In this document: in pieces, positions 35,325-43,896 of the stretch
Layout: the number at the start of each line of letters is the position of its first letter
Position numbering within the stretch: position 1 is the stretch's first letter
Assembly (NCBI GenBank): GCA_944366945.1
Contig: CALVWJ010000013.1
Location: 1 to 64,000, forward strand
Length of the DNA: 64,000 nucleotides
Direction of reading: 5' to 3'
Source: an uncultured Clostridia bacterium
GTDB taxonomy: Bacteria > Bacillota > Clostridia > Christensenellales > CAG-138
Notes under the pieces: generated by a model
Told to the model about the DNA's origin: nothing
The model's input: only the letters and a program-made list of their open reading frames with translations
Databases searched by the model: none
Translations under genes and position numbers: made by a program

Positions 35325-36779
35325 ATGCAGACTACGTATTCGTATGACCCGAAATCCTTGTGCGCGGATGAATTCATCAACCATGAGGAGATCCTGGAAA
35401 CCCTGCGCTATGCAGATGAAAACAAAAACAACGCTGCGCTGATTGATGCGATCCTGGAAAAAGCGCGGCCCCGCGTCACGGACAAGGGAACCTTTTGCTC
35501 CGGTTTGACCCACCGGGAGGCCTCGGTGCTGCTGGCTTGCGATATGCCGGAAAAAATTGAGAAGATGTATGCGCTCGCGGAGGAAATCAAAAAAGCGTTT
35601 TACGGCAACCGGATCGTGATTTTTGCACCGCTGTACCTTTCCAACTACTGCGTCAACGGCTGCGTATATTGCCCTTACCACCAGAAGAACAAGCATATCC
35701 CACGCAAGAAACTGACGCAAGAAGAGGTAGCTAAGGAGGTCATCGCGCTCCAGGACATGGGCCACAAGCGGCTTGCCATCGAATCGGGTGAGGATCCGGT
35801 GATGAACCCCATCGAGTACATACTCGAATGCATCCACACCATCTATTCCATCAAGCACAAAAATGGGGCGATCCGCCGCGTTAACGTCAATATCGCCGCA
35901 ACCACGGTGGAAAATTACCGCAAGCTCAAGGAGGCCGGGATCGGCACCTATATCCTGTTCCAGGAAACCTATCACAAGGAGAGCTATCTGAAGCTTCATC
36001 CCACCGGGCCCAAGCACGATTATAATTACCACACCGAGGCTATGGACCGCGCTATGGAAGGCGGAATCGACGATGTTGGGCTGGGGGTTCTGTTTGGGCT
36101 TGAACTGTACCGATATGAATTCGCTGGGCTTTTGATGCACGCGGAGCACCTGGAAGCGGTGCACGGTGTCGGGCCGCACACCATCAGCGTTCCCCGCATC
36201 AAGCATGCCGACGATATCGACCCGAGCGCGTTCGACAATGGCATCAGCGATGACATCTTCGCTAAGATCTGCGCGCTGATTCGCATTGCAGTGCCATACA
36301 CGGGCATGATCATCTCCACGCGGGAAAGCCAGGCAGTCCGTGAGAAAGTGATCCGCCTCGGCGTGTCCCAGATAAGCGGAGGTTCCCGCACGTCGGTGGG
36401 CGGCTATGCGGAAGAGGAACGTCCCACCGATACGGAGCAGTTTGACGTTTCGGATCAGCGCACGCTGGATGAGGTGGTGCGCTGGCTGATGGAGATGGGA
36501 TATATTCCATCGTTCTGCACCGCATGCTATCGCGAAGGGCGCACGGGGGATCGGTTTATGTCCTTGTGCAAGTCCGGGCAAATTCAAAACTGCTGCCATC
36601 CCAACGCCCTCATGACCCTTAAGGAGTATCTGATGGACTATGCCAGCGAGGAAACCAAAGCCGTCGGCGAGGCGCTGATTCAAGCGGAGCTCCAGAATAT
36701 TCCCAAGGAAAAAGTGCGTGAAATCTGCAGCGATCATCTGGAAAAGATCGAACAGGGAATCCGCGATTTCCGCTTCTAA
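35325..36779 (+). CDS. hydG: [FeFe]-hydrogenase maturase HydG, radical SAM tyrosine lyase
   Basis: At 484 residues this is HydG, which cleaves tyrosine to supply CO and cyanide ligands. The N-terminal cluster motif is CVNGCVYCPYH near residue 107, and the typical GEDPVMNPIEYI follows. The C-terminal second-cluster motif is CTACYREGRTGDRFMSLC (about residue 397) followed by CCHPNAL. Strong Shine-Dalgarno GAAAGGA upstream. It lies 66 bases after hydE and 70 before hydF. Confidence 0.95.
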   Translation: MQTTYSYDPKSLCADEFINHEEILETLRYADENKNNAALIDAILEKARPRVTDKGTFCSGLTHREASVLLACDMPEKIEKMYALAEEIKKAFYGNRIVIFAPLYLSNYCVNGCVYCPYHQKNKHIPRKKLTQEEVAKEVIALQDMGHKRLAIESGEDPVMNPIEYILECIHTIYSIKHKNGAIRRVNVNIAATTVENYRKLKEAGIGTYILFQETYHKESYLKLHPTGPKHDYNYHTEAMDRAMEGGIDDVGLGVLFGLELYRYEFAGLLMHAEHLEAVHGVGPHTISVPRIKHADDIDPSAFDNGISDDIFAKICALIRIAVPYTGMIISTRESQAVREKVIRLGVSQISGGSRTSVGGYAEEERPTDTEQFDVSDQRTLDEVVRWLMEMGYIPSFCTACYREGRTGDRFMSLCKSGQIQNCCHPNALMTLKEYLMDYASEETKAVGEALIQAELQNIPKEKVREICSDHLEKIEQGIRDFRF

Positions 36780-36849
36780 GGCAAGGAAAAAGGCAGGCTA
36801 TGGCGCTCTGCGCTGTGGCCTGCTACTTTAAAGAAAGGAAAGATACCGC

Positions 36850-38061
36850 ATGGGACTCAACGAAACCCCTTCGGCCAACCGGTTGCATATTGGCTTTTTT
36901 GGTGGACGCAACGCGGGCAAATCCAGCCTTGTCAATGCTGTGACGGGGCAGGATCTTGCAGTAGTGTCCGACACAAAAGGGACCACGACCGATCCGGTAT
37001 ACAAGGCTATGGAACTATTACCCCTGGGGCCGGTGATGATCATCGATACGCCGGGCTTTGACGACGAGGGCGAACTCGGCGCGCTGCGCGTACGCAAGGC
37101 GCAGCAGGTGCTAAATAAAACAGACATCGCTGTTCTTGTAATCGACGCCGAAGTGGGGCAAACCGCGGCTGACGAGGACCTATATGCCCGCATCCTCCAA
37201 AAAGAGATCCCCTGCCTCAAGGTGTACAACAAGGCGGACAGCCCTGCGGCCCGCATTCCGGAGAATGCCTTTGCCGTCAGTGCAAAAACAGGGCAGGGAA
37301 TCGAAGCGCTCAAGGAAAGGCTTGGCGCCTTTGCCAAGCAAGCCGGGCAGTCCCGCTGCTTGATACGGGATCTTCTGCAACCGCAAGATGTGGTGGTGCT
37401 GGTGACCCCCATCGACGAATCTGCACCCAAGGGCAGGCTGATTTTGCCGCAGCAGCAGACGATTCGAGATATTCTTGATGCCGGCGCCATCGCAGTTGTG
37501 GCCAAGGAGACTGAGCTGAAAACGGCGTTGGAAAAATTAAGAATACCTCCGGCAATGGTCGTTACGGATAGCCAAGTGTTCGCAAAGGCCGCGGCGGACA
37601 CCCCGCCGGAGGTGCCGCTAACTTCGTTTTCCATTCTTATGGCGCGCTACAAAGGCTTTTTGGAAACTGCCGTTCACGGTGTAAGCTGCATCGATGCGCT
37701 GAAGGACGGCGATACTGTGCTGATCGCGGAAGGGTGCACCCATCACCGGCAATGCAACGATATCGGTACTGTGAAGATCCCGCGCTGGCTTAAGCAGTAT
37801 ACGCGAAAAGAGCTGCGGATAGAAACTGTTTCGGGAACGGAATTCCCCGAGGACCTCTCACGCTATGCCCTAATCCTTCACTGTGGCGGCTGCATGCTCA
37901 ATGAACGGGAGGTCCGTTTCCGCATGAAGTGCGCGGTAGAAAGCGGGATCCCGTTTACCAACTATGGAATTACCATCGCCTATATGCAGGGGATTCTCCG
38001 CCGGAGCCTCGCGGTGTTTCCCGCGTTATTGGCTATGCTTGATGCGGGAAGAAAGGAGTAA
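36850..38061 (+). CDS. hydF: [FeFe]-hydrogenase maturation GTPase HydF
   Basis: A 403-residue HydF scaffold. The N-terminal GTPase domain has the P-loop FFGGRNAGKSSLVNAV (about 15-30), TKGTTTDPV, DTPGFDDEG and NKAD. The C-terminal cluster-binding domain carries CTHHRQCNDIG near residue 297 and the HCGGCMLN motif near residue 343, which together ligate the [4Fe-4S] cluster. HydF collects the diiron unit made by HydE/HydG and hands it to the hydrogenase. AAAGGAAAG precedes the ATG. Confidence 0.95.
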   Translation: MGLNETPSANRLHIGFFGGRNAGKSSLVNAVTGQDLAVVSDTKGTTTDPVYKAMELLPLGPVMIIDTPGFDDEGELGALRVRKAQQVLNKTDIAVLVIDAEVGQTAADEDLYARILQKEIPCLKVYNKADSPAARIPENAFAVSAKTGQGIEALKERLGAFAKQAGQSRCLIRDLLQPQDVVVLVTPIDESAPKGRLILPQQQTIRDILDAGAIAVVAKETELKTALEKLRIPPAMVVTDSQVFAKAAADTPPEVPLTSFSILMARYKGFLETAVHGVSCIDALKDGDTVLIAEGCTHHRQCNDIGTVKIPRWLKQYTRKELRIETVSGTEFPEDLSRYALILHCGGCMLNEREVRFRMKCAVESGIPFTNYGITIAYMQGILRRSLAVFPALLAMLDAGRKE

Positions 38062-38067
38062 CGCGTT

Positions 38068-38313
38068 ATGGAAACAAGGGTGGCAGTTGCGGCTATTATC
38101 GTAGAAGATCCGGCATCGGTAACGCCTTTAAACGATCTGCTGCACCAATACAGCGCCTATATTATCGGGCGCATGGGCATCCCCTATAAGGAGAAAGATA
38201 TCGCCATAATCAGCATTGCAATGGACGCGCCCCAAGACGTGATCAGCGCTTTAACCGGGAAAATCGGACGCCTTAAAGGGGTAACGGTCAAAACGACCTA
38301 TTCCAGCTTTTAA
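38068..38313 (+). CDS. TM1266-type iron-only hydrogenase system putative regulator
   Basis: An 81-residue protein with a ferredoxin-like ACT/NikR-C fold pattern: RVAVAAIIVEDPASVTPLNDLLHQY, then IIGRMGIPY and IAIISIAMDAPQDVISALTGKIGRLKGVTVK. Small proteins of this type are regularly encoded with the HydEFG maturases and are called putative hydrogenase-system regulators; the molecular role is not established. It begins 6 bases after hydF and ends the cluster, followed by a terminator. Confidence 0.85.
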   Translation: METRVAVAAIIVEDPASVTPLNDLLHQYSAYIIGRMGIPYKEKDIAIISIAMDAPQDVISALTGKIGRLKGVTVKTTYSSF

Positions 38314-38361
38314 AATCGCTTGAGCCTAAGCAGCGTTCCTAAATTACGAAAATAGGTGCGG

Positions 38362-38404
38362 AAAAAGAACGGACTCCAGTCGCAACGGATGCCCGTTCTT
38401 TTTC
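38362..38404 (+). terminator. Terminator of the hyd maturase operon
   Basis: Inverted repeat AAAAAGAACGG / CCGTTCTTTTT with a 20-base loop and a T run. It lies about 50 bases after the small TM1266-type gene. Confidence 0.8.
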
Positions 38405-38670
38405 TATCACTAGGAGACGATGGATAAAGTCACAAAATGCCATCGCGTCTCTTAACTTAGAAAAAAGCTCTGAATTCAGTACTCTAGGAGAATCTGGAAC
38501 AGAAAAGACGATAGCAGAAGCCAGTTGCAGAGATAACACTTGCAGCCAAACAAAAAGAAAGCACAAAAAGGGCATACATTCTGCCTTTTATGAAAATTTG
38601 GAGCAAGCGATAGGACACCTGCTCCAAATTGCCCTTCGCATTTGAGCTTGAATTCACGCAAAAGCATTCA
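38405..38670. other. Gene-free stretch with a second long hairpin
   Basis: About 265 bases before the minus-strand Nudix gene. A near-perfect inverted repeat, GAGACGATGG (38413-38422) with CCATCGCGTCTC (38440-38451), follows the hyd terminator. Otherwise AT-richer sequence with no gene. The boundary between backbone and foreign-looking DNA seems to lie here. Confidence 0.5.
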
Positions 38671-39102
38671 TTAGATCAAATGAAGCTTTACTACCTGTTC
38701 TACCAGTAATGGCTGGATCAGCGGGTAAGTCCAATCTGTGGGAAGTTGATCGAAAAATTCGATTTTTTCTATTTCGTGGGGAGGCAATTTTTCAAATTCT
38801 AGTATATCTGCAAAATATAACATTCCATAGGTTTCTCCCATTTCATTTTTAACAGAGTAGGCACAAACCGGCTCCAAACGGTATTTTTTAGCACCGGTTT
38901 CTTCCCAAAGCTCTCTTTTTGCTGTTTCAAGGATCGCTTCACCTGGTTCTCTATGGCCGCCCGGGCATTCATATGTGCTGCGATTCCTATGTTTACAAAA
39001 CACCCATTTCCCGTTATGTACCGCAACAATTACCGCGAATTTGAACAATTCGTCATGTGCGAATTCGTAAAAATTAACTTTCAGAATGCATGCCCCCTTC
39101 AT
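38671..39102 (-). CDS. Nudix hydrolase
   Basis: A 143-residue Nudix protein. The Nudix box is clear: GGHREPGEAILETAKRELWE followed by ETGA (about residues 48-71), matching the G-x5-E-x7-REUXEE pattern. Such enzymes hydrolyse nucleoside diphosphates linked to other groups; the substrate cannot be predicted here. The coding sequence is distinctly AT-richer than the backbone, as is its neighbour, suggesting transfer. The start codon is uncertain: the ATG at 39102 has only a weak site upstream. Confidence 0.88.
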   Translation of the reverse strand: MKGACILKVNFYEFAHDELFKFAVIVAVHNGKWVFCKHRNRSTYECPGGHREPGEAILETAKRELWEETGAKKYRLEPVCAYSVKNEMGETYGMLYFADILEFEKLPPHEIEKIEFFDQLPTDWTYPLIQPLLVEQVVKLHLI

Positions 39103-39258
39103 TTGTCCGTAGTATTATGCAAAATGAAAGCACAATACTAAGTATCACGCCCTACATAGTGTGCTTTCTTATAACCAAGGACTAAAAAGATACTTTGCCC
39201 TTTTTCCGTTGGGCTTGAACCCGCACCGGCAATCGGGTTCAAGGGTTTAAGGAATAAA

Positions 39259-40035
39259 TCACATTTTTCTTGCCCAGATTATAGCCCTATTTGTCGTTTC
39301 GCGAATAGGGTTTCTGCGATAATCACCATATTCTTCTTCTACGATGAAGCCGGCATCTTCAAGCCATTGATGGATTTGCTCAAGCGTTGCAAAGTGCTTA
39401 GTAGAAGGTATATCTTGCCTTATTTCAGTGCCGTCGGATAATAATAATTCAAACCTGCGGATAAACTTGTTTAGCCCCGTCTTAGAGTCGAAGGAGCTGT
39501 CCAACAAAGCCATTTTCCCTGTATTACCATTGCTGTCAGTTCCTTGCCAAACAACAGTTTCATTCGCATTCGCAAACCAATTTTCGGGGTGTAATGTGTA
39601 TCCATAATCAATATAAATATGGCCGCCAGAAACCAGAGCATCAGACGATTTTTTAATTACAAGCATCTGCGCTTTTTCATAATCAATATCTGCGATAATA
39701 TTAAACAGGAAATTGGCCGCCAGCATTACAACATCATATTCTTTGCCCCAATCATCTTTTATAACATCGGATTTCTGCCAAGCAATATTTTTCATCCCTT
39801 TAGCTTTTGCAGGTATTTTTTCAAGCATATACGCATCAAAATCAAGACCTTTTACAGTATGCCCAGCTTTTCCAAATGGCACAAGAATGCGGCCACTGCC
39901 GCAGGCGACTTCAAGAACACGTTTTGGCTTTTCTCCGACAATCGACAACGCAAATTCTACATCGCTCATATCCGTTTGATCCATGTCATACATATCAGAA
40001 ACCCATTTTGAAAGAATGATTTCTTCATTAAACAA
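39259..40035 (-). CDS. Class I SAM-dependent methyltransferase
   Basis: A 258-residue methyltransferase with the SAM motif I VLEVACGSGRILVPFGKAG (about 40-58), the acidic residue of motif II in KGLDFDAYML, and motif IV in YDVVMLAANFLFNI. Later residues (SGGHIYIDYGY) fit the family. Target (small molecule or other) is not evident. AAAGGAGGATAACG precedes the ATG. AT-rich like the Nudix gene on the same strand, and separated from it by 156 bases. Confidence 0.88.
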   Translation of the reverse strand: MFNEEIILSKWVSDMYDMDQTDMSDVEFALSIVGEKPKRVLEVACGSGRILVPFGKAGHTVKGLDFDAYMLEKIPAKAKGMKNIAWQKSDVIKDDWGKEYDVVMLAANFLFNIIADIDYEKAQMLVIKKSSDALVSGGHIYIDYGYTLHPENWFANANETVVWQGTDSNGNTGKMALLDSSFDSKTGLNKFIRRFELLLSDGTEIRQDIPSTKHFATLEQIHQWLEDAGFIVEEEYGDYRRNPIRETTNRAIIWARKM

Positions 40036-40053
40036 TGCGTTATCCTCCTTTTG

Positions 40054-40884
40054 TTATTAGAAAGGTTAAACTATAGTTGCCTCTCCGGTGTATACTTGGA
40101 TGAAAACTACAATAAATTTCATAAAAATCATTCCTTTCTATAAAATATTTAATATTACGATGACGCTTAAACAACATAAACAAGATGGCATGAACAAATT
40201 CAATCCAAGCATACCATATCAAAAGAAAAGAATATAGTCCCAAAAAGTTCTTAACCAATGCTTTTTCTGCTAAAGGCTAGGCTAGAATGCTTTTAACGTT
40301 TCAGCAAAGGAATTTGAACGCTTTTGCAAAACAAGACAGCTAAAGGACAAGAGGGACAACATCCGCAATCAAGCGCTTTGGAGAATATCTGAAATTAGAC
40401 AAAGGGGGTTCAGACAGCGGAGTTTTTGTTTTTGATTTCCGTTTTCTGCTATTTTGATTTTCCTAGCCAGTTTGAATTTAAAACCGAATAGCCTGAGAAT
40501 CCAAATGAAATACTGGGCTATAACAAAAACACCATTGTTATCTAAACCTTAGGGTTTAAAATTTCAATAGTGTTTTCTTATGGTACGAGTGCCGATACAG
40601 AACTTTTTGAAAAGCACAGTAATATCAAGGACTTGCAGGCATCCGAACAGAAAAATATCTTGTATATCCCCCCCACATTAGGGCGACTGTTTTGAAGCAG
40701 CCGTCCTTTTTCTGTTCCTAAATCCAGTGTGCGTTTTAGGGTGGGCCCCTCTGCTTTTTCGCCTGTGGGCGGCAAAAGCGAAACCTCCCATATCCTTTCC
40801 CCCATGGGAGGCGGGGCGGTGATACAGAGGCAAAAATCCGCCGAAACGAACACTTTTCAAAACCGAAGGAAGGAGGTATCCAAC
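40054..40884. other. AT-rich gene-poor region at the edge of the degraded mobile element
   Basis: About 830 bases with no convincing gene. It contains a long imperfect hairpin around 40524-40580 (AAACACCATTG and CAATAGTGTTT arms with an inner TAAACC/GGTTTA stem), which may be a terminator. The sequence from about 40720 onward, with GGCGGGGCGGTGATACAGAG, looks like the leader region of Tn1549-like elements ahead of the HTH gene at 40885. Confidence 0.5.
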
Positions 40885-41140
40885 ATGGCGGTATTCCGCA
40901 TTGAGAAAACCCGCGACTATACGGTGATGTCCAACTATCACCTGCGGGACAAGTCGCTCTCGCTTAAAGCGAAGGACCTTCTCTCCCTGCCGGAGAAATG
41001 GAACTATACCACCAAGGGGCTGGCCTGGATCTGCAAGGATGGCGTTGACAGCATCTACGCCGGAGTGCGGGAGCTGGAGGAACACGGCTATGTGATCAGC
41101 CAGTGGGTCCGCAATCCTAACGGTCAGCTCGGTGCCAAGG
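40885..41140 (+). pseudogene. HTH replication/regulatory protein of a conjugative element, truncated
   Basis: The frame from the ATG at 40885 (AGGAGG upstream) begins MAVFRIEKTRDYTVMSNYHL and continues LKAKDLLSLPEKWNYTTKGL and VDSIYAGVRELEEHGYV, a winged-helix N-terminal domain seen in Tn1549-like elements near the replication genes. Family recognition stops at about 41140 (after GQLG), where the sequence runs into the opposite-strand mobC fragment. The usual family sequence has a few more residues between the two Leu-Leu-Ser blocks, so a small in-frame deletion is also likely. The remainder of the protein is lost. Confidence 0.65.
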
Positions 41141-41395
41141 GTTTTGAGGCGAGTAAATCGCTCTTGGTCCGGCGCTCTGGCAGAAATATACTTTACTGGA
41201 GGACACAGGGATCAGCTGGTCAATGGAGGCAAGGGCCTTCGTCATCTCATTGGTGTGGATGGTGTCCACCTGGATGATATATCCGTCAATCGCCATCTTG
41301 CGCAGATACGCCCCATACCTCTTTGCGGAGAGCTGGCTTATCTTCTCATCAATTTTTGATTTGCCATTCTTAGGAATAGGGGTTCCGCTAAACAC
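41117..41395 (-). pseudogene. MobC-like relaxosome protein fragment
   Basis: The minus-strand frame contains SAKRYGAYLRKMAIDGYIIQ and VDTIHTNEMTKALASIDQLI, the ribbon-helix-helix and following helix region of MobC proteins of Firmicute mobilisable and conjugative elements. Both ends look wrong: no proper start is visible upstream and the C-terminus (from about 41190 leftwards) is non-family sequence overlapping the truncated HTH gene. So it is a remnant joined tail-to-tail with the HTH remnant by a deletion. The relaxase gene that should follow mobC is absent. Confidence 0.6.
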
Positions 41396-41775
41396 AAAAT
41401 CCGCCAGGGGTACTGGCTGGCTGTGCTTGCTATCGTAACCCTTCCATCGTTTCCTCCCTCAGCTAATACTACAATTTTGGAGGTTGAAAATGGCCCGATT
41501 GATAATAAAAAAGCGGTGCCATACACATCTAATATTGTGTTTTTCAGTATTCCGTCGGCAACACACGTGCCGCATACTTGAGTGCTTTAGAGAAGTTTTC
41601 CTTGGTCGCATATCCCGCTTAGGCGACAAAGTCGGCGCCGGTGCGTCATTTCTCTGGTAATCTGCATGCTATCTCAAGAAAGAAAATGATGTAAGCTGTT
41701 TTTGCTGAAGACGATTTAGAATTTGCGAAGCTGTAAAAAAGGATACTGTTTCCCAGAGCCGTTGACCTAATGAAT
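41396..41775. other. Remnant region between mobC fragment and LysR gene
   Basis: About 380 bases with no intact gene. In a minus-strand frame near 41560-41620 the residues GYATKENFSKALKYAARVLP read sensibly and then hit a stop, suggesting another decayed element gene. A possible short plus-strand frame at 41490 with GGAGG upstream encodes an Arg/Cys-rich peptide and is probably chance. Confidence 0.45.
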
Positions 41776-42675
41776 TCACAAGCGGTGTTCATCAGAGATC
41801 ATCTCCCGAACGGCTTGAAGGAAACGCCCCGCAGCCTTGGAAAAGATCTGGTATTTTTTCCAGACGATATAGCCCGGCGCCTCCAGCGGCGGGGAGAACG
41901 GGCGGAAGCACAGGTTGGTCCCCTCTGTGTGGATCAGCTTGTCAAAGCACAGGGCATAGCCCAGACCCTCGTCCACCAAGAGGGAGGCGTTGAACACCAG
42001 ATTATAGGTTGCCACTACATTCAGCTCGGTGATCTCCCGTCCCATCCACTGGGCCAGACGGTGGTCATCCCCCTTCTGATGGGAGATAATGAGCGGCAGC
42101 TCCCACAGGTCCTCGGGGTACACGGCGGTGTGCCCGGCCAGTGGGACGTCCCTTCGCATCAGTACGCCCCAGACATCTCCTGCGGGCAGGGCCAGCCACT
42201 CATATTTCTTTGCGTCGGGCTCCCTAAACAGCAGGCCGAAATCGATCAGCCCCTTATCCAGATATTCCAACACGTACTCCGCGTTGCCGCTGGAGATGTG
42301 GTAGTGAATATCTGGATATTGTTTCTGCAGGCCCTTTGCGGCCTGGGCCAGCAGGCGCACGTTGTCAGTCTCCCCAGCGCCAATCACCACATCGCCCACG
42401 ATGGTCTCGTCAGAACGGGTGATTTCCTCCTCTGCCTTTTGAACCAGGGAGAGGATCTCCTCTGCTCGGCGGCGCAAAATCATGCCCTCCTCTGTGAGCA
42501 CAACTTTCCGGGAACCCTTGGTCCCACGGATCAGCAGTTGTTTCCCCAGTTCTTCTTCCATCGCTTTTAGTTGGGTGGACAAGGCAGGCTGGGAGATGTG
42601 CAGGGACTCTGCCGCTGCGGAGATGCTCTGTTCCCGGGCTACGGTAAGAAAATAGTGCAAGGTGCGCAGTTCCAT
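41776..42675 (-). CDS. LysR family transcriptional regulator
   Basis: A 299-residue LysR-type regulator. The N-terminal winged helix is MELRTLHYFLTVAREQSISA and AESLHISQPALSTQLKAMEEELG (residues 1-60); the C-terminal two-lobed effector domain follows (VIGAGETDNVRLLAQAAKGL; DVWGVLMRRDVPLAGH). The start at 42675 follows AAGGAGGGG and gives the standard LysR N-terminus; 28 upstream codons are unsupported. It is divergent from the SDR gene cluster and probably controls it, as LysR proteins usually do, in response to an unknown ligand. Confidence 0.93.
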   Translation of the reverse strand: MELRTLHYFLTVAREQSISAAAESLHISQPALSTQLKAMEEELGKQLLIRGTKGSRKVVLTEEGMILRRRAEEILSLVQKAEEEITRSDETIVGDVVIGAGETDNVRLLAQAAKGLQKQYPDIHYHISSGNAEYVLEYLDKGLIDFGLLFREPDAKKYEWLALPAGDVWGVLMRRDVPLAGHTAVYPEDLWELPLIISHQKGDDHRLAQWMGREITELNVVATYNLVFNASLLVDEGLGYALCFDKLIHTEGTNLCFRPFSPPLEAPGYIVWKKYQIFSKAAGRFLQAVREMISDEHRL

Positions 42676-42692
42676 AGACCACCCCTCCTTGA

Positions 42693-42733
42693 AGACAGTA
42701 TATTGTCTTATTCCATAACTGTCAATTATGGAA
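42693..42733. promoter_or_regulatory. Palindromes in the LysR/SDR divergent region, candidate operators
   Basis: Two inverted repeats: AGACA/TGTCT arms at 42693-42708 and TTCCATAA/TTATGGAA arms at 42711-42733 (seven bases apart). The second has the T-N11-A character of LysR sites. They sit between the divergent LysR and SDR genes, just upstream of the LysR gene. Confidence 0.6.
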
Positions 42734-42830
42734 TTACATTGTATATAAGTATTTGCCAACTGTAGAAATTGGACCTACACTATAGACAGAAAAAGATGGC
42801 AGATAACCATTCAGAAAAGGAGTTTGGAAC

Positions 42831-43601
42831 ATGGAACAACAGATGCTGAAAGACAAAGTTGCCATCATCACCGGAGCCAGCTACGGCATGGGCCGTACTA
42901 TGGCGGAGCTCTTCGCCGACGAGGGTGCGGCGGTGGTCATCACTGCGCGCCACGCCGAGCAGCTCAATGAAGTGGTAGACGGCATCCGCGCCAAAGGCGA
43001 AAAAGCTGTTGGGGTTGTGGCCGATGTTTGCTCCACTGAGGACACCAAAAAGGTCTTTGAGACCGCCATGAAGGAGTTCGGTGACGTGGACATCCTCATC
43101 AACAACGCTGGCATAGGGGAACAGAAGATGATCGACGAGACCGACGACGAGTGGATGATGTATGTGATGAACACCAACCTGGGCGGTCCCATGCGGTACA
43201 TCCGGGAGGCATTGAAGATCTTCCTGCCCAAAAACGACGGCGTGATCATCAACATTTCCTCGGTGAACGGCACCCGCCCCTTCTGCGGAGCCACCTACGC
43301 CTCCACCAAGGGGGCGATAAACACTCTCACCAAGAATGTAGCCATGCGGCTAATCGACACCAATATCCGCTGCAACGCCGTGGCTCCCGGAGCCACCGTC
43401 ACCCCGGCGCATCTGGCCAACAAAGCCGGGGAGCAGCCTGGCGGAGCTGAGATGCTGAAATACAGCGGCCACTTCGTCTACTTCCCCGGCCCGGAGTGCT
43501 ACCCCATGGATCAGGCTTACGCCTGCCTGTACCTGGCCAGCAAGATGGGCAGGGCGGTTCGGGGCCAGGTCATCCAGGTGTGCAACGGTGCTTTTCTGTA
43601 A
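42831..43601 (+). CDS. Short-chain dehydrogenase/reductase (SDR)
   Basis: A 256-residue classical SDR. NAD(P) motif TGASYGMGR at residues 14-22, NNAG motif in DILINNAGIG, catalytic Ser in NISSVNGTRP and the YASTK active site near residue 157. Substrate is unknown. AAAGGAG precedes the ATG. It is the first gene of a plus-strand cluster of seven cargo genes and is divergent from a LysR regulator; such SDR/FMN-reductase/hydrolase sets occur in gut Clostridia. The base composition is GC-rich with C/G-ending codons, differing from the surrounding AT-rich DNA. Confidence 0.92.
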   Translation: MEQQMLKDKVAIITGASYGMGRTMAELFADEGAAVVITARHAEQLNEVVDGIRAKGEKAVGVVADVCSTEDTKKVFETAMKEFGDVDILINNAGIGEQKMIDETDDEWMMYVMNTNLGGPMRYIREALKIFLPKNDGVIINISSVNGTRPFCGATYASTKGAINTLTKNVAMRLIDTNIRCNAVAPGATVTPAHLANKAGEQPGGAEMLKYSGHFVYFPGPECYPMDQAYACLYLASKMGRAVRGQVIQVCNGAFL

Positions 43602-43611
43602 GCAAAAGGCC

Positions 43612-43869
43612 ATGAAACGACAGGAGATACTGGCAGTGCCTTTGACAGCCCCGGCCCTGCTGGAGAATTTAGAGGATGCGGGCTGTGATTCCAAATTTGC
43701 GGAGCTTTTTATGGCGCTGGAACAATCCGGTCAATATCGTGAGCAGTTACGGCTGCTGTCTGACCACCGGCGGCAGCTTCTGGACCGCCTGCACCGGGAG
43801 GAAAGGCGGATCGACTGCTTAGACTATCTGGCATATCAGATTGAGAAGCACCACGCAGGGGAACACTGA
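43612..43869 (+). CDS. Small helical hypothetical protein
   Basis: An 85-residue protein I do not recognise. It is mostly helical and charged: EQSGQYREQLRLLSDHRRQL and LDRLHREERRIDCLDYLAYQ suggest a coiled coil or helix hairpin. It begins 10 bases after the SDR gene and ends 27 bases before the DUF3737 gene, so it is part of the same transcript. An upstream in-frame ATG at 43588 would overlap the SDR stop; the ATG at 43612 is preferred because the preceding residues look like SDR shadow. Confidence 0.65.
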   Translation: MKRQEILAVPLTAPALLENLEDAGCDSKFAELFMALEQSGQYREQLRLLSDHRRQLLDRLHREERRIDCLDYLAYQIEKHHAGEH

Positions 43870-43896
43870 AACCCCATAGACATTGGAGGACTTACC

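Noticed and set aside
35142..36737. A 531-codon minus-strand open frame
   Set aside because: Antisense to hydG, which has both iron-sulfur motifs.
40040..40258. 72-codon hydrophobic minus-strand frame upstream of the methyltransferase
   Set aside because: AT-rich, poor start context, no recognisable family; likely chance.
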